Positions 31,340 to 40,667 of a stretch of 64,000 bases of DNA are shown piece by piece. The notes below the pieces were generated by a model. It searched no databases and was not told the DNA's origin. It saw only the letters and a list, made by a program, of their open reading frames with translations. The position numbers and the translations under genes are program-made. The DNA is taken from assembly GCA_003725745.1 (NCBI GenBank), contig RHDP01000001.1, positions 1,333,501 through 1,397,500 of the forward strand. Reading direction: 5' to 3'. Positions within the stretch are counted from its first letter, which is position 1, and the number at the start of each line of letters is the position of its first letter. This DNA comes from Streptomyces sp. I6. Lineage in GTDB: Bacteria > Actinomycetota > Actinomycetes > Streptomycetales > Streptomycetaceae.

Positions 31340-32092
31340 CCGCCGCCCGGTCCCCCGTCCCCCGCCGTCCCGGTCCGAGTACTGCGTGATCGCCTGCGCC
31401 GAGGCATGGCGCGGGGACGGGGAGGTACTGGCAAGCCCCATGGGGCTGATCCCCACGCTCGGGGCCCGCCTCGCCCGGCGCACCTTCTCCCCGATCTCCT
31501 GCTCACCGACGGCGAGGCGCTGCTCGTCGGGCCCGGCGGCGAGGTGGAGGGCTGGCTTCCGTACCGCCGCCACCTCACCATGGTCACCGGCGGCAGACGG
31601 CACGTCATGATGGGCGCGAGCCAGCTCGACCGCCACGGCAACCAGAACATCTCCTGCATCGGCGACTGGGCCCGGCCGGCGCGCCAGCTGCTCGGTGTGC
31701 GCGGCGCACCGGTCAACACGCTCAACCATCCGGTCAGTTACTGGGTTCCCCGGCACTCGCGCAGGGTCTTCGTCGAGCAGGTCGACATGGTCTGCGGCGT
31801 CGGCTACGACCGCTACGACCGCGCGGAGGGAGCGCGCTTCCACCGCATCCCGCGTGTCGTCACGAATCTGGGCGTGTTCGACTTCGAGACGCGGGACCGG
31901 TCGATGCGGCTGTGCTCCCTCCACCCGGGCGTGACCGTGGAGGAGGCCCGGGAGGCGACCGGCTTCCCGCTCACCGTCTCCGGCGGCGGCCCCGTCCCGT
32001 GCACCCGCGAACCCACCGCCGAGGAACTGCGGCTCATCCGCGAGGTACTCGATCCGGACGGCCGGCGCGACCGGGAGGTCGGGGCCCGATGA
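31336..32092 (+). CDS. ipdB: CoA-transferase family I beta subunit, IpdB-like (two frameshifts)
   Basis: The beta subunit that pairs with IpdA to hydrolyse the C-ring of the steroid-derived CoA ester. Recognisable segments are SEYCVIACAEAWRGDGEVLASPMGLIPTLGARLA, then DLLLTDGEALLVGPGG, MVTGGRRHVMMGASQLDRHGNQN and VTNLGVFDFE. These lie in three frames. One base is missing in the C-runs between 31352 and 31371, just after the GTG start, and one in the CCCC at 31489-31492. Restoring both gives 252 residues from the GTG overlapping ipdA to a stop that overlaps the ipdC ATG. The family length and both overlaps support a single intact gene with sequence errors. Confidence 0.87.
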
Positions 32093-33143
32093 GGACGGCG
32101 CTCACCGATCTCACCGGGGTGCGGCACCCCATCGTCCAGACCGGCATGGGCTGGGTGGCGGGACCTCGGCTGGTCTCGGCGGCCGCGAACGCCGGCGCCC
32201 TGGGCGTCCTGGCCTCCGCGACGATGACGCCGGACCGGCTGCGGCAGGCGGTCCGCGAGGTGAAGGCCCGCACTCAGGCGCCGTTCGGGGTCAATCTGCG
32301 GGCCGACGCCGGGGACGCCGGGGAACGGGTGCGGATCATCGTGGACGAGGGCGTACGGGTGGCGTCCTTCGCCCTGGCCCCTCCCGGGAGCTGATCGCGG
32401 AACTCAAGGACGCGGGCGTGGTCGTGATCCCTTCCGTCGGTGCCCGTCGCCACGCCGAGAAGGTCGCCGCCTGGGGCGCGGACGCCGTGATCGTGCAGGG
32501 CGGCGAGGGCGGCGGGCACACGGGGGACGTGGCGACGACCGTGCTGCTGCCGCAGGTGGTGGACGCGGTGGACATCCCCGTGGTCGCGGCGGGCGGCTTC
32601 CACGACGGGCGCGGTCTGGTCGCGGCGCTCGCGTACGGGGCCGCGGGCATCGCCATGGGCACCCGCTTCCTGCTCACCTCCGACTCGGCCGTGCCGGACG
32701 CGGTGAAGAGCCGCTATCTGGAGGCGTCCGTCAGGGACGTCACCGTCACCACCGCCGTCGACGGCCTGCCGCACCGGATGCTCCGCTCCGACCTGGTCGA
32801 GACCCTGGAGCGGGCGGGCCGCGCCCGCTCCCTGCTGCACGCGCTGCGCAGGGCCGCGGGCTTCCGGAAGCTCTCCGGGCAGTCCTGGCGGGAGATGGTC
32901 CGCGACGGCCTCGCGCTGCGGCACGGCAGGGCTCTCTCCTGGAGCCAGGTGCTGCTCGCCGCCAACACCCCGATGCTGCTGCGGGCGGCGATGGTCGAGG
33001 GCCGCACCGACCTCGGCGTGATGGCGTCCGGCCAGGTCGCGGGCGTGATCGAGGACCTGCCGAGCTGCGCCGAACTGGTGGGCCGGGTAATGGCGGAAGC
33101 GGAGGGGGTGCTGCGCGGGCTGGGCCCGGGGGCGACGGGCTGA
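32089..33143 (+). CDS. ipdC: FMN-dependent nitronate monooxygenase-like protein, IpdC (frameshift)
   Basis: A TIM-barrel flavoprotein of the nitronate monooxygenase/2-nitropropane dioxygenase family. Motifs are HPIVQTGMGWVAGPRLVSAAANAGALG at the N-terminus, the GGEGGGHTGDV flavin loop, PVVAAGGFHDGRGLVAAL, and GAAGIAMGTRFLLT. IpdC proteins in steroid clusters act on a ring-derived CoA intermediate and are not true nitronate oxidases. The ATG at 32089 overlaps the ipdB stop as ATGA. The given frame stops at GCTGA near 32392. One extra C in the CCC at 32383-32385 joins APPRELIAELKDAGVVVIPSVGARRH and gives 351 residues. Confidence 0.88.
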
Positions 33144-33300
33144 GCCGCAGGGGCCGGGCGGCATGCGCCGTGGCCCCGCTTGCCGCCTCTGGCCCGCCGC
33201 GCGGGCCCCGGACCGGAAGGCTCCGCGCGGGCCCGGCCGGTTTCCCCGTCCGGGCCGGGACGGCCGTCGCACCACGGCCCCGGGGCGGAACGTCCGGGGC

Positions 33301-34185
33301 ACGGCCCGCGACGGCCTCGTGGGCGACGCTCACGTCGAGCGCGCGGTGGAGTCGCTCTGGCCGCGGCTGACACCGGAAGCGGTCGTCAGCGCCCTGCTGA
33401 CGGACCCTCACACGCCCGCCGGGTGCCTACCGTCGTTCACCAGCGACGAACGCGCCCGGTTGACGCGTTCCCCTGATGCCCCGGAGTCGTGGACCGATGC
33501 CGACGTACCGCTGCCGCACGAGGCGGCGGACCTGGTCGACGGGCCTCCGGAGGCAACGTTCGGGCACGTCGTCGTGGACGAGGCCCAGGAGCTCACCGCC
33601 ATGCAGTGGCGGATGGTGATGCGCCGCTGTCCGGCCAGGTCGATGACGCTGGTGGGCGACTTCGCCCAGGCGGGTCCCGCGACGACGGCGAGCGACTGGT
33701 CCCAGGCACTGGGCCCGCATCTCGGCAGCCGGTTCGCCCTGCACACCCTGGCCGTCGGATATCGCACGACCCGGGAGATCCTGGCGACCACCCACGGCCT
33801 GCTCGCGCGGATCGCCCCCGGTCAGACGCCGAGCCGGTCGATCCGCCACGGCGATGCCCCCCGCAGCCTCACCGCGTGCCCGCGGACACTGGCCGACGCC
33901 TTGGTCGAGGAACTCCGGGCGCAGTCGGCGGCACACCCGGGCGAACTGCGGGCCGTGATCTGCGCGGACGCCCTGGTCGGGGACATGGCGTCCGCGGGTG
34001 TCGAACGGTGGGCACGCCTCGTGCCGGCTTCCGAGGCCCGGGGCCTGGAGTTCGACGCGAGCGTGGTCGTCGACCCGGAGGAGATCGTCGCGGCCCGCCC
34101 CGGCGGCGAGCGGGACCTGTACGCCGCCCTGACGCGTGCCACCAGGAGACTGTGCACGATCGCCGTGGCCGCCCAGCCCGCCTGA
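33301..34185 (+). pseudogene. Relic of HelD-like UvrD/Rep-family ATPase (C-terminal part)
   Basis: About 290 codons that match only the C-terminal part of HelD/UvrD-like ATPases found with RNA polymerase in actinomycetes. Visible are ERAVESLWPRLTPEAVVSALLT, the Walker B/DEAQ motif HVVVDEAQELTAMQWRMVMRRCPARSMTLVGDFAQ, YRTTREI, and the C-terminal EARGLEFDASVVVDPEE with ALTRATRRL. The whole N-terminal half is absent, including Walker A, and the linker between DLVDG and the DEAQ motif is shortened. No good start or ribosome site is seen. It is a decayed copy, not just a frameshift. Confidence 0.75.
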
Positions 34186-34414
34186 CGGCCCGCCGGACCG
34201 CCTCCCCGCCCGGCTTCGAGGCCGGCCCGCACCACGCAGGACATCGGGGAGGGAGGGCGTCGGGGACGCGGGACATGGGGACGCATCACGGGGACGGGGG
34301 CATCGGGAACCCGGCGGGGGCGCGCTGCGGCGGCCGACCCGGCACGGTCCCGGGTGGCTCGCCGCCCCTCGAACGGCCGCCCGGAGCCATGGCTGCGCAG
34401 GCCCCGCACCGCCG

Positions 34415-36160
34415 CTAACGCGCCGCGGCCCTGCCGCCCCTCGCCCCGCCCTGCGGCCGGTCCACGGCGCGTCCGTGCTTCTGCCGTGCGCCGTCCCCGG
34501 CACGTCCGGTGTCGCCGGTACGTCGGGCGTCCCCGGTACGTACGGTGTCACCGCGCCCGGTGTCGCCGCGTCCGGCACCGCCGCGGGCCGCACGCCCGGT
34601 TCCGGCACGCCCGGAGTCGGCTGATCCGCCGCCCTGCTTGCGGCCGACCCGTCCGGTATCGGCGGCGCCCCTCCGCCGGCCCCCGGCCTCGGCGCGCCCG
34701 CCGTCGCCGCGACCGCCGTCGGTACGCCCGCCGGTGTCCTCGCGGACGGCCTCGGCACGGCCTCCGCCGCCCCGCGGACGCCTGCGCTTCGACCGGGACT
34801 TCGCGGCGGGCGGCTGCGGAGCGGGAGGCGCCTCGACCGTCACCGCCACACCCGACGGTTCGCGGGCTCCGGTCAGCCGGGCCAGCTCCTCGTCGCCGGA
34901 CCTGACCGCGACGGTGCGCGGGGAGATTCCGGCGTCCGACATCAGCCGGGTCATCTCGCGCTTCTGGTCCGGCAGGACCAGGGTCACGACGCTGCCCGAC
35001 TCGCCCGCCCTCGCGGTCCGGCCGCCTCGGTGCAGATAGTCCTTGTGGTCCATCGGCGGATCGACGTTCACGACCAGATCCAGATCGTCGACGTGGATGC
35101 CGCGGGCTGCGACGTTGGTGGCCACCAGCGCGCTGACCTGGCCGTTCTTGAACTGGTCGAGGGTGCGGTTGCGCTGCGGCTGGGTCCGGCCGCCGTGCAG
35201 CCCGGCCGCTCGTACGCCACTGGCCAGCAGCCGCTTGACCAGGCGGTCCACGGAGCGCTTGGTGTCGAGGAAGAGGATGACCCGGCCGTCCCGGGCCGCT
35301 ATCCGCACGGTGACCGCCTTCTTGTCCGTCTCGTCGGCGACGTGCAGCACATGGTGCTCCATGGTGGTGACGGCGCCGGCGGACGGATCGACCGAGTGCA
35401 CCACGGGGTCGCTCAGGAAGCCCCGTACCAGCCGGTCGATGTTCCGGTCCAGGGTGGCCGAGAACAGCATGCGCTGCCCACCGGGCTCCACCTGCTTCAG
35501 CAGGGCGGTGACCTGCGGGAGGAAACCCATGTCGGCCATCTGGTCGGCCTCGTCCAGCACCGTGATCGCCACCTCGCCCAGGCGGCAGTCGCCGCGGTCG
35601 ACGAGGTCCTGCAGCCGTCCGGGGGTCGCCACCAGCACCTCGGCGCCGCGCCGCAGGGCACTGGCCTGCTTGGTGATCGACAGTCCTCCGACGACGGTCG
35701 CCAGACGCAGGTTCACCGCGGTCGCGTAGGGGGTGAGGGCGTCCGTCACCTGCTGTGCCAGCTCCCGCGTGGGAACGAGCACCAGGGCGAGGGGAGCCCC
35801 CGGCTCCGCCCGGCGCCCGGCGGTGCGGGCGAGCAGCGCCAGCCCGAAGGCGAGGGTCTTGCCGGAACCGGTACGCCCGCGCCCGAGGAGGTCGCGGCCC
35901 GCGAGCGAGTTCGGCAGCGTCGCGGCCTGGATCGGGAACGGCGCCGTCACGCCCTGCGCGGCGAGGGCCTTCAGCAGCGCCGCCGGCAGGCCGGTCAGCT
36001 CCTCGAAGGCCCGGACGGCGGGCAGGGCGGGGACACGGGGCTCCGGAACGGTGAAGTCCTGCGGGGCCGTCGCCGGGCGGGCGCCGCCGGGCCGCTTCGG
36101 GGCCCGCTTCGCGGTGCGCTCGGCCGGCCGCTTGCGGGCGGGGCGTGCGGAACGAGTCAT
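34415..36160 (-). CDS. DEAD-box RNA helicase (RhlE-like)
   Basis: A 581-residue ATP-dependent RNA helicase. The Q-motif region ends FPIQAATLPNSLAGRDLLGRG. Walker A is RTGSGKT near residue 118, then PTRELAQQ, the VLDEADQMADMGF DEAD box, SATLDRN and the C-terminal VATNVAARGIHVDDLDLVVNVDPP and HRGGRTARAG. After about residue 420 a 160-residue Arg/Gly/Asp-rich tail with GRAGTGR-type repeats probably binds RNA non-specifically. The ATG at 36160 has AGGAAGG upstream. It follows the cold-shock gene on the same strand with a strong hairpin in between, a pairing often seen in Streptomyces and consistent with RNA unwinding in the cold. Confidence 0.93.
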   Translation of the reverse strand: MTRSARPARKRPAERTAKRAPKRPGGARPATAPQDFTVPEPRVPALPAVRAFEELTGLPAALLKALAAQGVTAPFPIQAATLPNSLAGRDLLGRGRTGSGKTLAFGLALLARTAGRRAEPGAPLALVLVPTRELAQQVTDALTPYATAVNLRLATVVGGLSITKQASALRRGAEVLVATPGRLQDLVDRGDCRLGEVAITVLDEADQMADMGFLPQVTALLKQVEPGGQRMLFSATLDRNIDRLVRGFLSDPVVHSVDPSAGAVTTMEHHVLHVADETDKKAVTVRIAARDGRVILFLDTKRSVDRLVKRLLASGVRAAGLHGGRTQPQRNRTLDQFKNGQVSALVATNVAARGIHVDDLDLVVNVDPPMDHKDYLHRGGRTARAGESGSVVTLVLPDQKREMTRLMSDAGISPRTVAVRSGDEELARLTGAREPSGVAVTVEAPPAPQPPAAKSRSKRRRPRGGGGRAEAVREDTGGRTDGGRGDGGRAEAGGRRRGAADTGRVGRKQGGGSADSGRAGTGRAARGGAGRGDTGRGDTVRTGDARRTGDTGRAGDGARQKHGRAVDRPQGGARGGRAAAR

Positions 36161-36192
36161 GGATTGCCTTCCTGGTGCTGGGCACAGCACAA

Positions 36193-36227
36193 GCCGGGGC
36201 CCGCACCGCGAGGGTGCGGGCCCCGGC
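36193..36227 (-). terminator. Hairpin between csp and the DEAD-box helicase
   Basis: A perfect 15-bp stem (GCCGGGGCCCGCACC with its complement) around the loop GCGAG lies 23 bases after the csp stop and 33 bases before the helicase start. It should terminate or attenuate csp transcripts, allowing much more csp than helicase mRNA. Confidence 0.82.
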
Positions 36228-36249
36228 CGCGTGGTACGCGTCCCGAGGG

Positions 36250-36453
36250 TCAGGCGGGGACGATGTTCTCCGCCTGCGGGCCCTTCGGGCCCTGCGTGAC
36301 GTCGAAGGTGACCTTCTGGCCCTCCTGGAGCTCACGGAAGCCCTGGGTGGCGATGTTGGAGTAGTGGGCGAAGACGTCGGCGCCGCCGCCGTCCTGCGCG
36401 ATGAAGCCGAAGCCCTTTTCCGAGTTGAACCACTTCACGGTGCCGGTGGCCAT
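36250..36453 (-). CDS. Cold-shock protein, CspA family
   Basis: A 67-residue single cold-shock domain. RNP1 is KGFGFI, RNP2 is VFAHYS, and the N-terminus [16 protein letters not shown] is canonical. It binds single-stranded nucleic acid and keeps mRNA unstructured. The ATG at 36453 has AGGAG at seven bases; an ATG two codons earlier is less well placed. A promoter-like pair lies about 90-115 bases upstream. Confidence 0.96.
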   Translation of the reverse strand: MATGTVKWFNSEKGFGFIAQDGGGADVFAHYSNIATQGFRELQEGQKVTFDVTQGPKGPQAENIVPA

Positions 36454-36513
36454 AGTCATTCTCCTGAACAGGTAGGAGGCCCCATCCGGAGATGCCGGTG
36501 AAAACAATAAAAA

Positions 36514-36539
36514 CGCCTGAGGATCATTCCCGTCAGGCG
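36514..36539 (-). terminator. Intrinsic terminator between fadA6 and csp
   Basis: A 7-bp stem (CGCCTGA/TCAGGCG) is followed on the minus strand by TTTTTATTGTTTT, one of the few U-rich terminators in the window. It lies about 150 bases after the fadA6 stop. It should block read-through from the steroid genes into csp. Confidence 0.7.
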
Positions 36540-36540
36540 C

Positions 36541-36569
36541 GCATAAAGTTCATGGGTACCAAACTGCAA
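36541..36569 (-). promoter_or_regulatory. Candidate csp promoter
   Basis: Read on the minus strand: TTGCAG (36569-36564), a 17-base spacer, then TTATGC (36546-36541). This matches a vegetative sigma-70-type promoter. The predicted transcript start falls inside the fadA6 terminator hairpin and leaves a csp leader of about 80 bases. Confidence 0.5.
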
Positions 36570-36691
36570 CCGTCCCAACGTAGCACGCTTCGGCGCGCAC
36601 CCCGGCTCCCCCGCACGGTGTGTCCCGCCGGGGGTGCCCGGGGTGCGGGCCGGTCCCGGCCCCGCGCGGCAGCCCGGACCCGATCCCGGCC

Positions 36692-37849
36692 CTACACCCG
36701 TTCGACGATCGTCACATTCGCCTGCCCGCCGCCCTCGCACATCGTCTGGAGCCCGAACCGTCCTCCCGTGCGCTCCAGTTCGTGCAGCAGCGTCGTCATC
36801 AGCCGGACACCGGTGGCGCCCAGGGGGTGCCCGAGGGCGATGGCGCCGCCGTTGACGTTGACGCGGGCCGGGTCGGCGCCCGTCTCCTTCAGCCAGGCCA
36901 GCACCACCGGGGCGAACGCCTCGTTGATCTCGACGAGGTCGATGTCGCCGATGGTGAGGCCGGTCTTCTTCAGTGCGTGCGCGGTCGCCGGGATCGGCGC
37001 GGAGAGCATCCGTACGGGGTCCTCGCCCCGCACCGAGAGATGGTGCACCCTGGCGCGCGGAGCCAGACCGTGGTCCCGTACGGCCCGTTCGCCCGCGATC
37101 AGCATCGCCGCCGCGCCGTCGGACACCTGGGAGGAGCAGGCGGCGGTGATCGTGCCGCCCTCGACCACGGGCGGCAGGGCGGCCATCCGCTCCAGGGTGG
37201 TGTCGCGGCGCGGGCCCTCGTCCACGGTGACACCGCCGTAGGCGACGGTCTCCCGCGCGAAGCGGCCCTCGTCGGCGGCGCGCACGGCCCGCCGGTGGGA
37301 GGCGAGGGCGTACTCCTCCATCTCCCGCCGGGAGACGCCCCACCTGCGCGCGATGAGTTCGGCGCCGTGGAACTGGTCGACGGGGGCGTCGCCGTACCGG
37401 GCCCGCCAGCCCTCGCTGCCGGCGAAGGGGCCCCCGGCCAGCCCCAGCGGCTCGGCCGCCTGCCGGGAGGCGAACCCTATGGGGACCTGCGACATGTTCT
37501 GCACACCGCCGGCGACGACCAGGTCCTGGGTGCCGGACATCACTCCCTGCGCGGCGAAGTGCACGGCCTGCTGCGACGAGCCGCACTGGCGGTCGACGGT
37601 CACGCCGGGCACCTCCTCGGGCAGCCCCGCGGCCAGCCAGCTCGTCCGGGCGATGTCGCCCGCCTGGGGGCCGACCGTGTCGAGGCAGCCGAACACGACG
37701 TCGTCCACGGCCGCCGGGTCGATCCCGGAGCGGTCGAGCAGGGCCCGCAGGACATGCGCGCCCAGATCGGCGGGGTGCGCGGCCGCGAGCCCGCCCCCGC
37801 GCCGGCCGACCGGGGTACGGACCGCTTCGACGATGAACGCCTCGGCCAT
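36692..37849 (-). CDS. fadA6: Acetyl-CoA acetyltransferase/thiolase, FadA6-like
   Basis: A 385-residue thiolase. The acyl-accepting Cys is in VTVDRQCGSSQQAVHFAAQ near residue 90. The GHP histidine is in NVNGGAIALGHPLGATG, and the second catalytic Cys is in GLQTMCEGGGQ. FadA6 carries out the final thiolysis steps of HIP breakdown in the KstR2 regulon. Together with the TetR regulator and ipdF upstream on the same strand it repeats the mycobacterial order fadA6-kstR2-ipdF. The gap to the regulator is 67 bases. Confidence 0.9.
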   Translation of the reverse strand: MAEAFIVEAVRTPVGRRGGGLAAAHPADLGAHVLRALLDRSGIDPAAVDDVVFGCLDTVGPQAGDIARTSWLAAGLPEEVPGVTVDRQCGSSQQAVHFAAQGVMSGTQDLVVAGGVQNMSQVPIGFASRQAAEPLGLAGGPFAGSEGWRARYGDAPVDQFHGAELIARRWGVSRREMEEYALASHRRAVRAADEGRFARETVAYGGVTVDEGPRRDTTLERMAALPPVVEGGTITAACSSQVSDGAAAMLIAGERAVRDHGLAPRARVHHLSVRGEDPVRMLSAPIPATAHALKKTGLTIGDIDLVEINEAFAPVVLAWLKETGADPARVNVNGGAIALGHPLGATGVRLMTTLLHELERTGGRFGLQTMCEGGGQANVTIVERV

Positions 37850-37916
37850 GTCTGCTCCAGGTTGTCAGGGGCCCGCGGGCTCCGGGTGCGCTCCCGGAAG
37901 TCCGCGGACCCGCGGG

Positions 37917-38531
37917 TCAGTCCCTCACGGCGATGCCGTCCAGGACCATCGACAGGTACTGCCGGGCGATCTCCTCGGGGCTGTGGTGCCCGCCCGGCCG
38001 GTACCAGGACGCCGCGACCCACACCGTGTCGCGGACGAAGCGGTAGGTGAGCCGGACGTCCAGGTCGCCCCGGAACGCGCCGGACGCGGCTCCGCGCTCC
38101 AGCGTCCCGAGCCACGCCTTCTCGAACCGCTGCTGGGAGTCGGCGAGGTAGCGGAAGCGAGGGCGGGCGGAGAGGTGCCGGGACTCCTTCTGGTAGATGG
38201 CGACGGCCGCACGGTGCCGGTCGATCTCCCGGAAGGACTCGGTGACGAGCGCCTCGAGGGTCTCCCTGGGCCCGAGACCGGCGGCGAGGACGGCGTCGTA
38301 TCCCGCCCACAGCTCGTCGAGGAAGGCGGAGAGGATCTCGTCGAGGATCGACTCCTTGGAGTCGAAGTGGTAGTACAGGCTGCCCGCGAGCATCCCCGCC
38401 TCGTCGGCGATCCTGCGGACGGTGGTGGCGTTGTAGCCGTGGGCGGCGAACACCTCGGCGGCCGTGCCGAGCAGTTCGCGGCGCCTCTCGGGCGAAGCAC
38501 TCACCTGGGTCTTCTTCTTGGTCGTGGCCAC
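37917..38531 (-). CDS. kstR2: TetR-family repressor, KstR2-like
   Basis: A 204-residue TetR regulator. The N-terminal basic stretch VATTKKKTQVSASPERRRELL leads into the HTH AAEVFAAHGYNATTVRRIADEAGMLAGSLYYHFDSKESIL. The C-terminal ligand domain is of TetR_C type (KstR2 in mycobacteria responds to HIP-CoA). The start is taken as the GTG at 38531, since the upstream frame is Pro/Gly-rich filler, though no strong ribosome site is present. It sits between fadA6 and ipdF and is the likely reader of the two operators at 29703 and 39480. Confidence 0.88.
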   Translation of the reverse strand: MATTKKKTQVSASPERRRELLGTAAEVFAAHGYNATTVRRIADEAGMLAGSLYYHFDSKESILDEILSAFLDELWAGYDAVLAAGLGPRETLEALVTESFREIDRHRAAVAIYQKESRHLSARPRFRYLADSQQRFEKAWLGTLERGAASGAFRGDLDVRLTYRFVRDTVWVAASWYRPGGHHSPEEIARQYLSMVLDGIAVRD

Positions 38532-38678
38532 GTGTCCATTCTGGTCCCGCCCAAGGCCGCCTGCGGACGTCCGGTCCGGCCAAGGCCCCGGCCCCGGCCC
38601 CGGCCCGGCGGACACGCGTTCGGCCTCGGACGGCTCAGGCGCCTCCGGCACCGCGCACGCCCCCTCCACCCCGCGCCC

Positions 38679-39466
38679 CTACGGATGCCGGGAGCTGACG
38701 GACACGGTCTCGCCGGTCATGTACGAGGAGTACCCGCTGGCGAGGAAGACGATCACGTTGGCGACCTCCCAGGGCTCGGCGTACCGGCCGAACGCCTCGC
38801 GGGCGGTGAGGTCCCTCAGCAGTTCGGCGGACGTGGCCTTCACCAGGTGCGGATGCATCGCGAGACTGGGGGCCACGGCGTTGACGCGGACCCCGAACTC
38901 CGCCGCCTCGACCGCCGCGCACCGGGTGAGGGCCATCACCCCGGCCTTCGCGGCCGCGTAGTGGGCCTGGCCGGCCTGGGCCCGCCAGCCGAGGACGGAG
39001 GCGTTGTTGACGATGACGCCCCGCGGCCGGAGTCGCGGAAGGCGCGCAGCGCGGCCCGGGTACAGCGGAAGGTGCCGTTCAGGGTCACGTCGAGGACGCG
39101 GGACCACTGGTCGTCGGACATGTCGACCAGCGCCGCGGTCCCGCCGAGCCCCGCGTTGTTGACGACGACGTCGGGGCCGCCGTGCAGCCGCTCCGCTTCG
39201 CCGAAGAGGGCCCGCACCTGGGTCTCGTCGGTGACGTCGCAGACCAGTGAGGCGACGGCGTCCGGACCGAACTCGTCAGCGAGCGCCCCCTCCGCCTGCT
39301 CCAGCCGGCGGGCGTGCGCATCGCCGATGAGGACCCGCGCGCCCTCCTCCAGCAGGCGCCGGGCGGTGGCTCCGCCGATCCCGGCCCCGGCCGCCGCGGT
39401 GACGACGGCGGTCCGGCCGGCGAGGAGCGCGTGCCCCGGAACGTACTGAGCCTTGTTGTCCGTCAC
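38679..39466 (-). CDS. ipdF: Short-chain dehydrogenase IpdF-like (frameshift)
   Basis: An SDR acting on a hydroxylated CoA ester of the methylhexahydroindanedione propionate pathway. The cofactor loop is VVTAAAGAGIGGATARRLLEEGARV. Then come VVVNNAGLGG, NNASVLGWRAQAGQAHYAAAKAG with the catalytic Tyr and Lys, and VNAVAPSLAMHPHL. The frame breaks after FRDSGRG; one extra C in the CCCC at 39019-39022 joins VIVNNASVLGW. The restored protein is 262 residues, the family length. The GTG at 39466 has no clear ribosome site and the operator lies 14-33 bases upstream, so the mRNA may be nearly leaderless. Confidence 0.88.
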
Positions 39467-39479
39467 ATCGGCACGTTAA

Positions 39480-39499
39480 CCTACCAAACACTTGTTAGG
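39480..39499. promoter_or_regulatory. KstR2-like operator between ipdF and fadE
   Basis: CCTACCAAACACTTGTTAGG is an imperfect palindrome between two divergent genes. Its reverse complement matches the operator at 29703-29721 at about 16 of 20 positions. The core ACCAAACACTTGTT (39483-39496) differs from the recalled KstR2 consensus at only one defined position. Confidence 0.75.
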
Positions 39500-39515
39500 G
39501 AACCGAGGTGCGCTG

Positions 39516-40667
39516 ATGGACCTGACGCACACGGCGGACGAGGACGCGTTCCGCGCCGAGGCCCGCGCCTGGCTGCGGGCGCACGTCCCGGACCCCCCGC
39601 CGCCCTCGCTCGAGACCGCGGAGGGCTTCGCCGCGCACCGCGCGTGGGAGGCGGAGCTGCATGCCGGCCGCTGGTCGGCGGTGGCGTGGCCGGAGCGGTA
39701 CGGCGGCCGGGGCGCGGACATCTTCCACTGGCTGGTGTTCGAGGAGGAGTACTACGCGGCGGGCGCCCCCGGCCGGGTGTCCCAGAACGGCATCGGCCTG
39801 CTGGCCCCGACCCTGTTCCAGCACGGCACCGAGGAGCAGCGGACCCGGATCCTGCCGCCCATGGCGAGCGGCGAGGTGGTCTGGGCACAGGCCTGGTCCG
39901 AACCGGAGGCCGGCTCGGACCTCGCGTCGCTGCGCTCCCGAGCGGTCCGTACGGCGGGCGGCTGGCTGCTGTCCGGGCAGAAGACGTGGTCGTCGCGGGC
40001 GGCGTTCGCGGACCGGGCGTTCGGCGTCTTCCGCACCGCGCCGGACGAGGAACGGCCCCACCGGGGCCTGACGTATCTGATGTTCGGCCTGAAGGCTCCC
40101 GGCGTCACGGTCCGGCCGATCCGCCGACTGGACGGGAAGCCCGCGTTCGCCGAACTGTTCCTGGACGAGGTGTTCGTCCCCGACGAGGACGTGATCGGCG
40201 AGCCGGGGCAGGGCTGGCGGATCGCCATGTCGACGACGGGCAACGAGCGCGGCCTCATGCTCCGCTCCCCCGGCCGCTATCTGGCCGCGGCACGGCGCCT
40301 GGCGGGACTGTGGCGCGCCACCGCAGACCCGTCCGACACGGCGCTGCGCGACCGTGTCGCGGACGCGGTGATCGGCGCGCGGGCGTACCAGCTCTTCACC
40401 AGCGCGGGTGCCTCGCGCTTCGCGGCGGGCTCGGCGATCGGCGCGGAGTCGAGCCTGAACAAGGTCTTCTGGTCCGAGTACGACATCGCCCTGCACGAGA
40501 CGGCGCTCGATCTGCTGGGGGCGGAGGGCGAACCGGCGGACGGGCCGGGCGGCTGGGCCGAGGGGTACGTCTTCTCCCTGGCCGGACCGATCTACGCGGG
40601 CACCAACGAGATCCAGCGCGACATCATCGCCGAGCGGCTGCTCGGCCTGCCGAAGGGGCGCCGCTGA
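39516..40667 (+). CDS. Acyl-CoA dehydrogenase (FadE30-type)
   Basis: A 383-residue acyl-CoA dehydrogenase. It starts at the ATG at 39516 with GAGGTG six bases upstream. Typical segments are WAQAWSEPEAGSDLASLRSRAVR (FAD/acyl site), GQKTWSSRAAFADRAFGVFRT, and the C-terminal GTNEIQRDIIAERLLGLPKG. It is the first gene on the plus strand side of the second operator, so it should be regulated with ipdF. In mycobacterial KstR2 clusters such enzymes desaturate HIP-derived CoA esters. Which FadE it corresponds to (FadE30 or FadE31) cannot be settled by eye. Confidence 0.88.
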   Translation: MDLTHTADEDAFRAEARAWLRAHVPDPPPPSLETAEGFAAHRAWEAELHAGRWSAVAWPERYGGRGADIFHWLVFEEEYYAAGAPGRVSQNGIGLLAPTLFQHGTEEQRTRILPPMASGEVVWAQAWSEPEAGSDLASLRSRAVRTAGGWLLSGQKTWSSRAAFADRAFGVFRTAPDEERPHRGLTYLMFGLKAPGVTVRPIRRLDGKPAFAELFLDEVFVPDEDVIGEPGQGWRIAMSTTGNERGLMLRSPGRYLAAARRLAGLWRATADPSDTALRDRVADAVIGARAYQLFTSAGASRFAAGSAIGAESSLNKVFWSEYDIALHETALDLLGAEGEPADGPGGWAEGYVFSLAGPIYAGTNEIQRDIIAERLLGLPKGRR

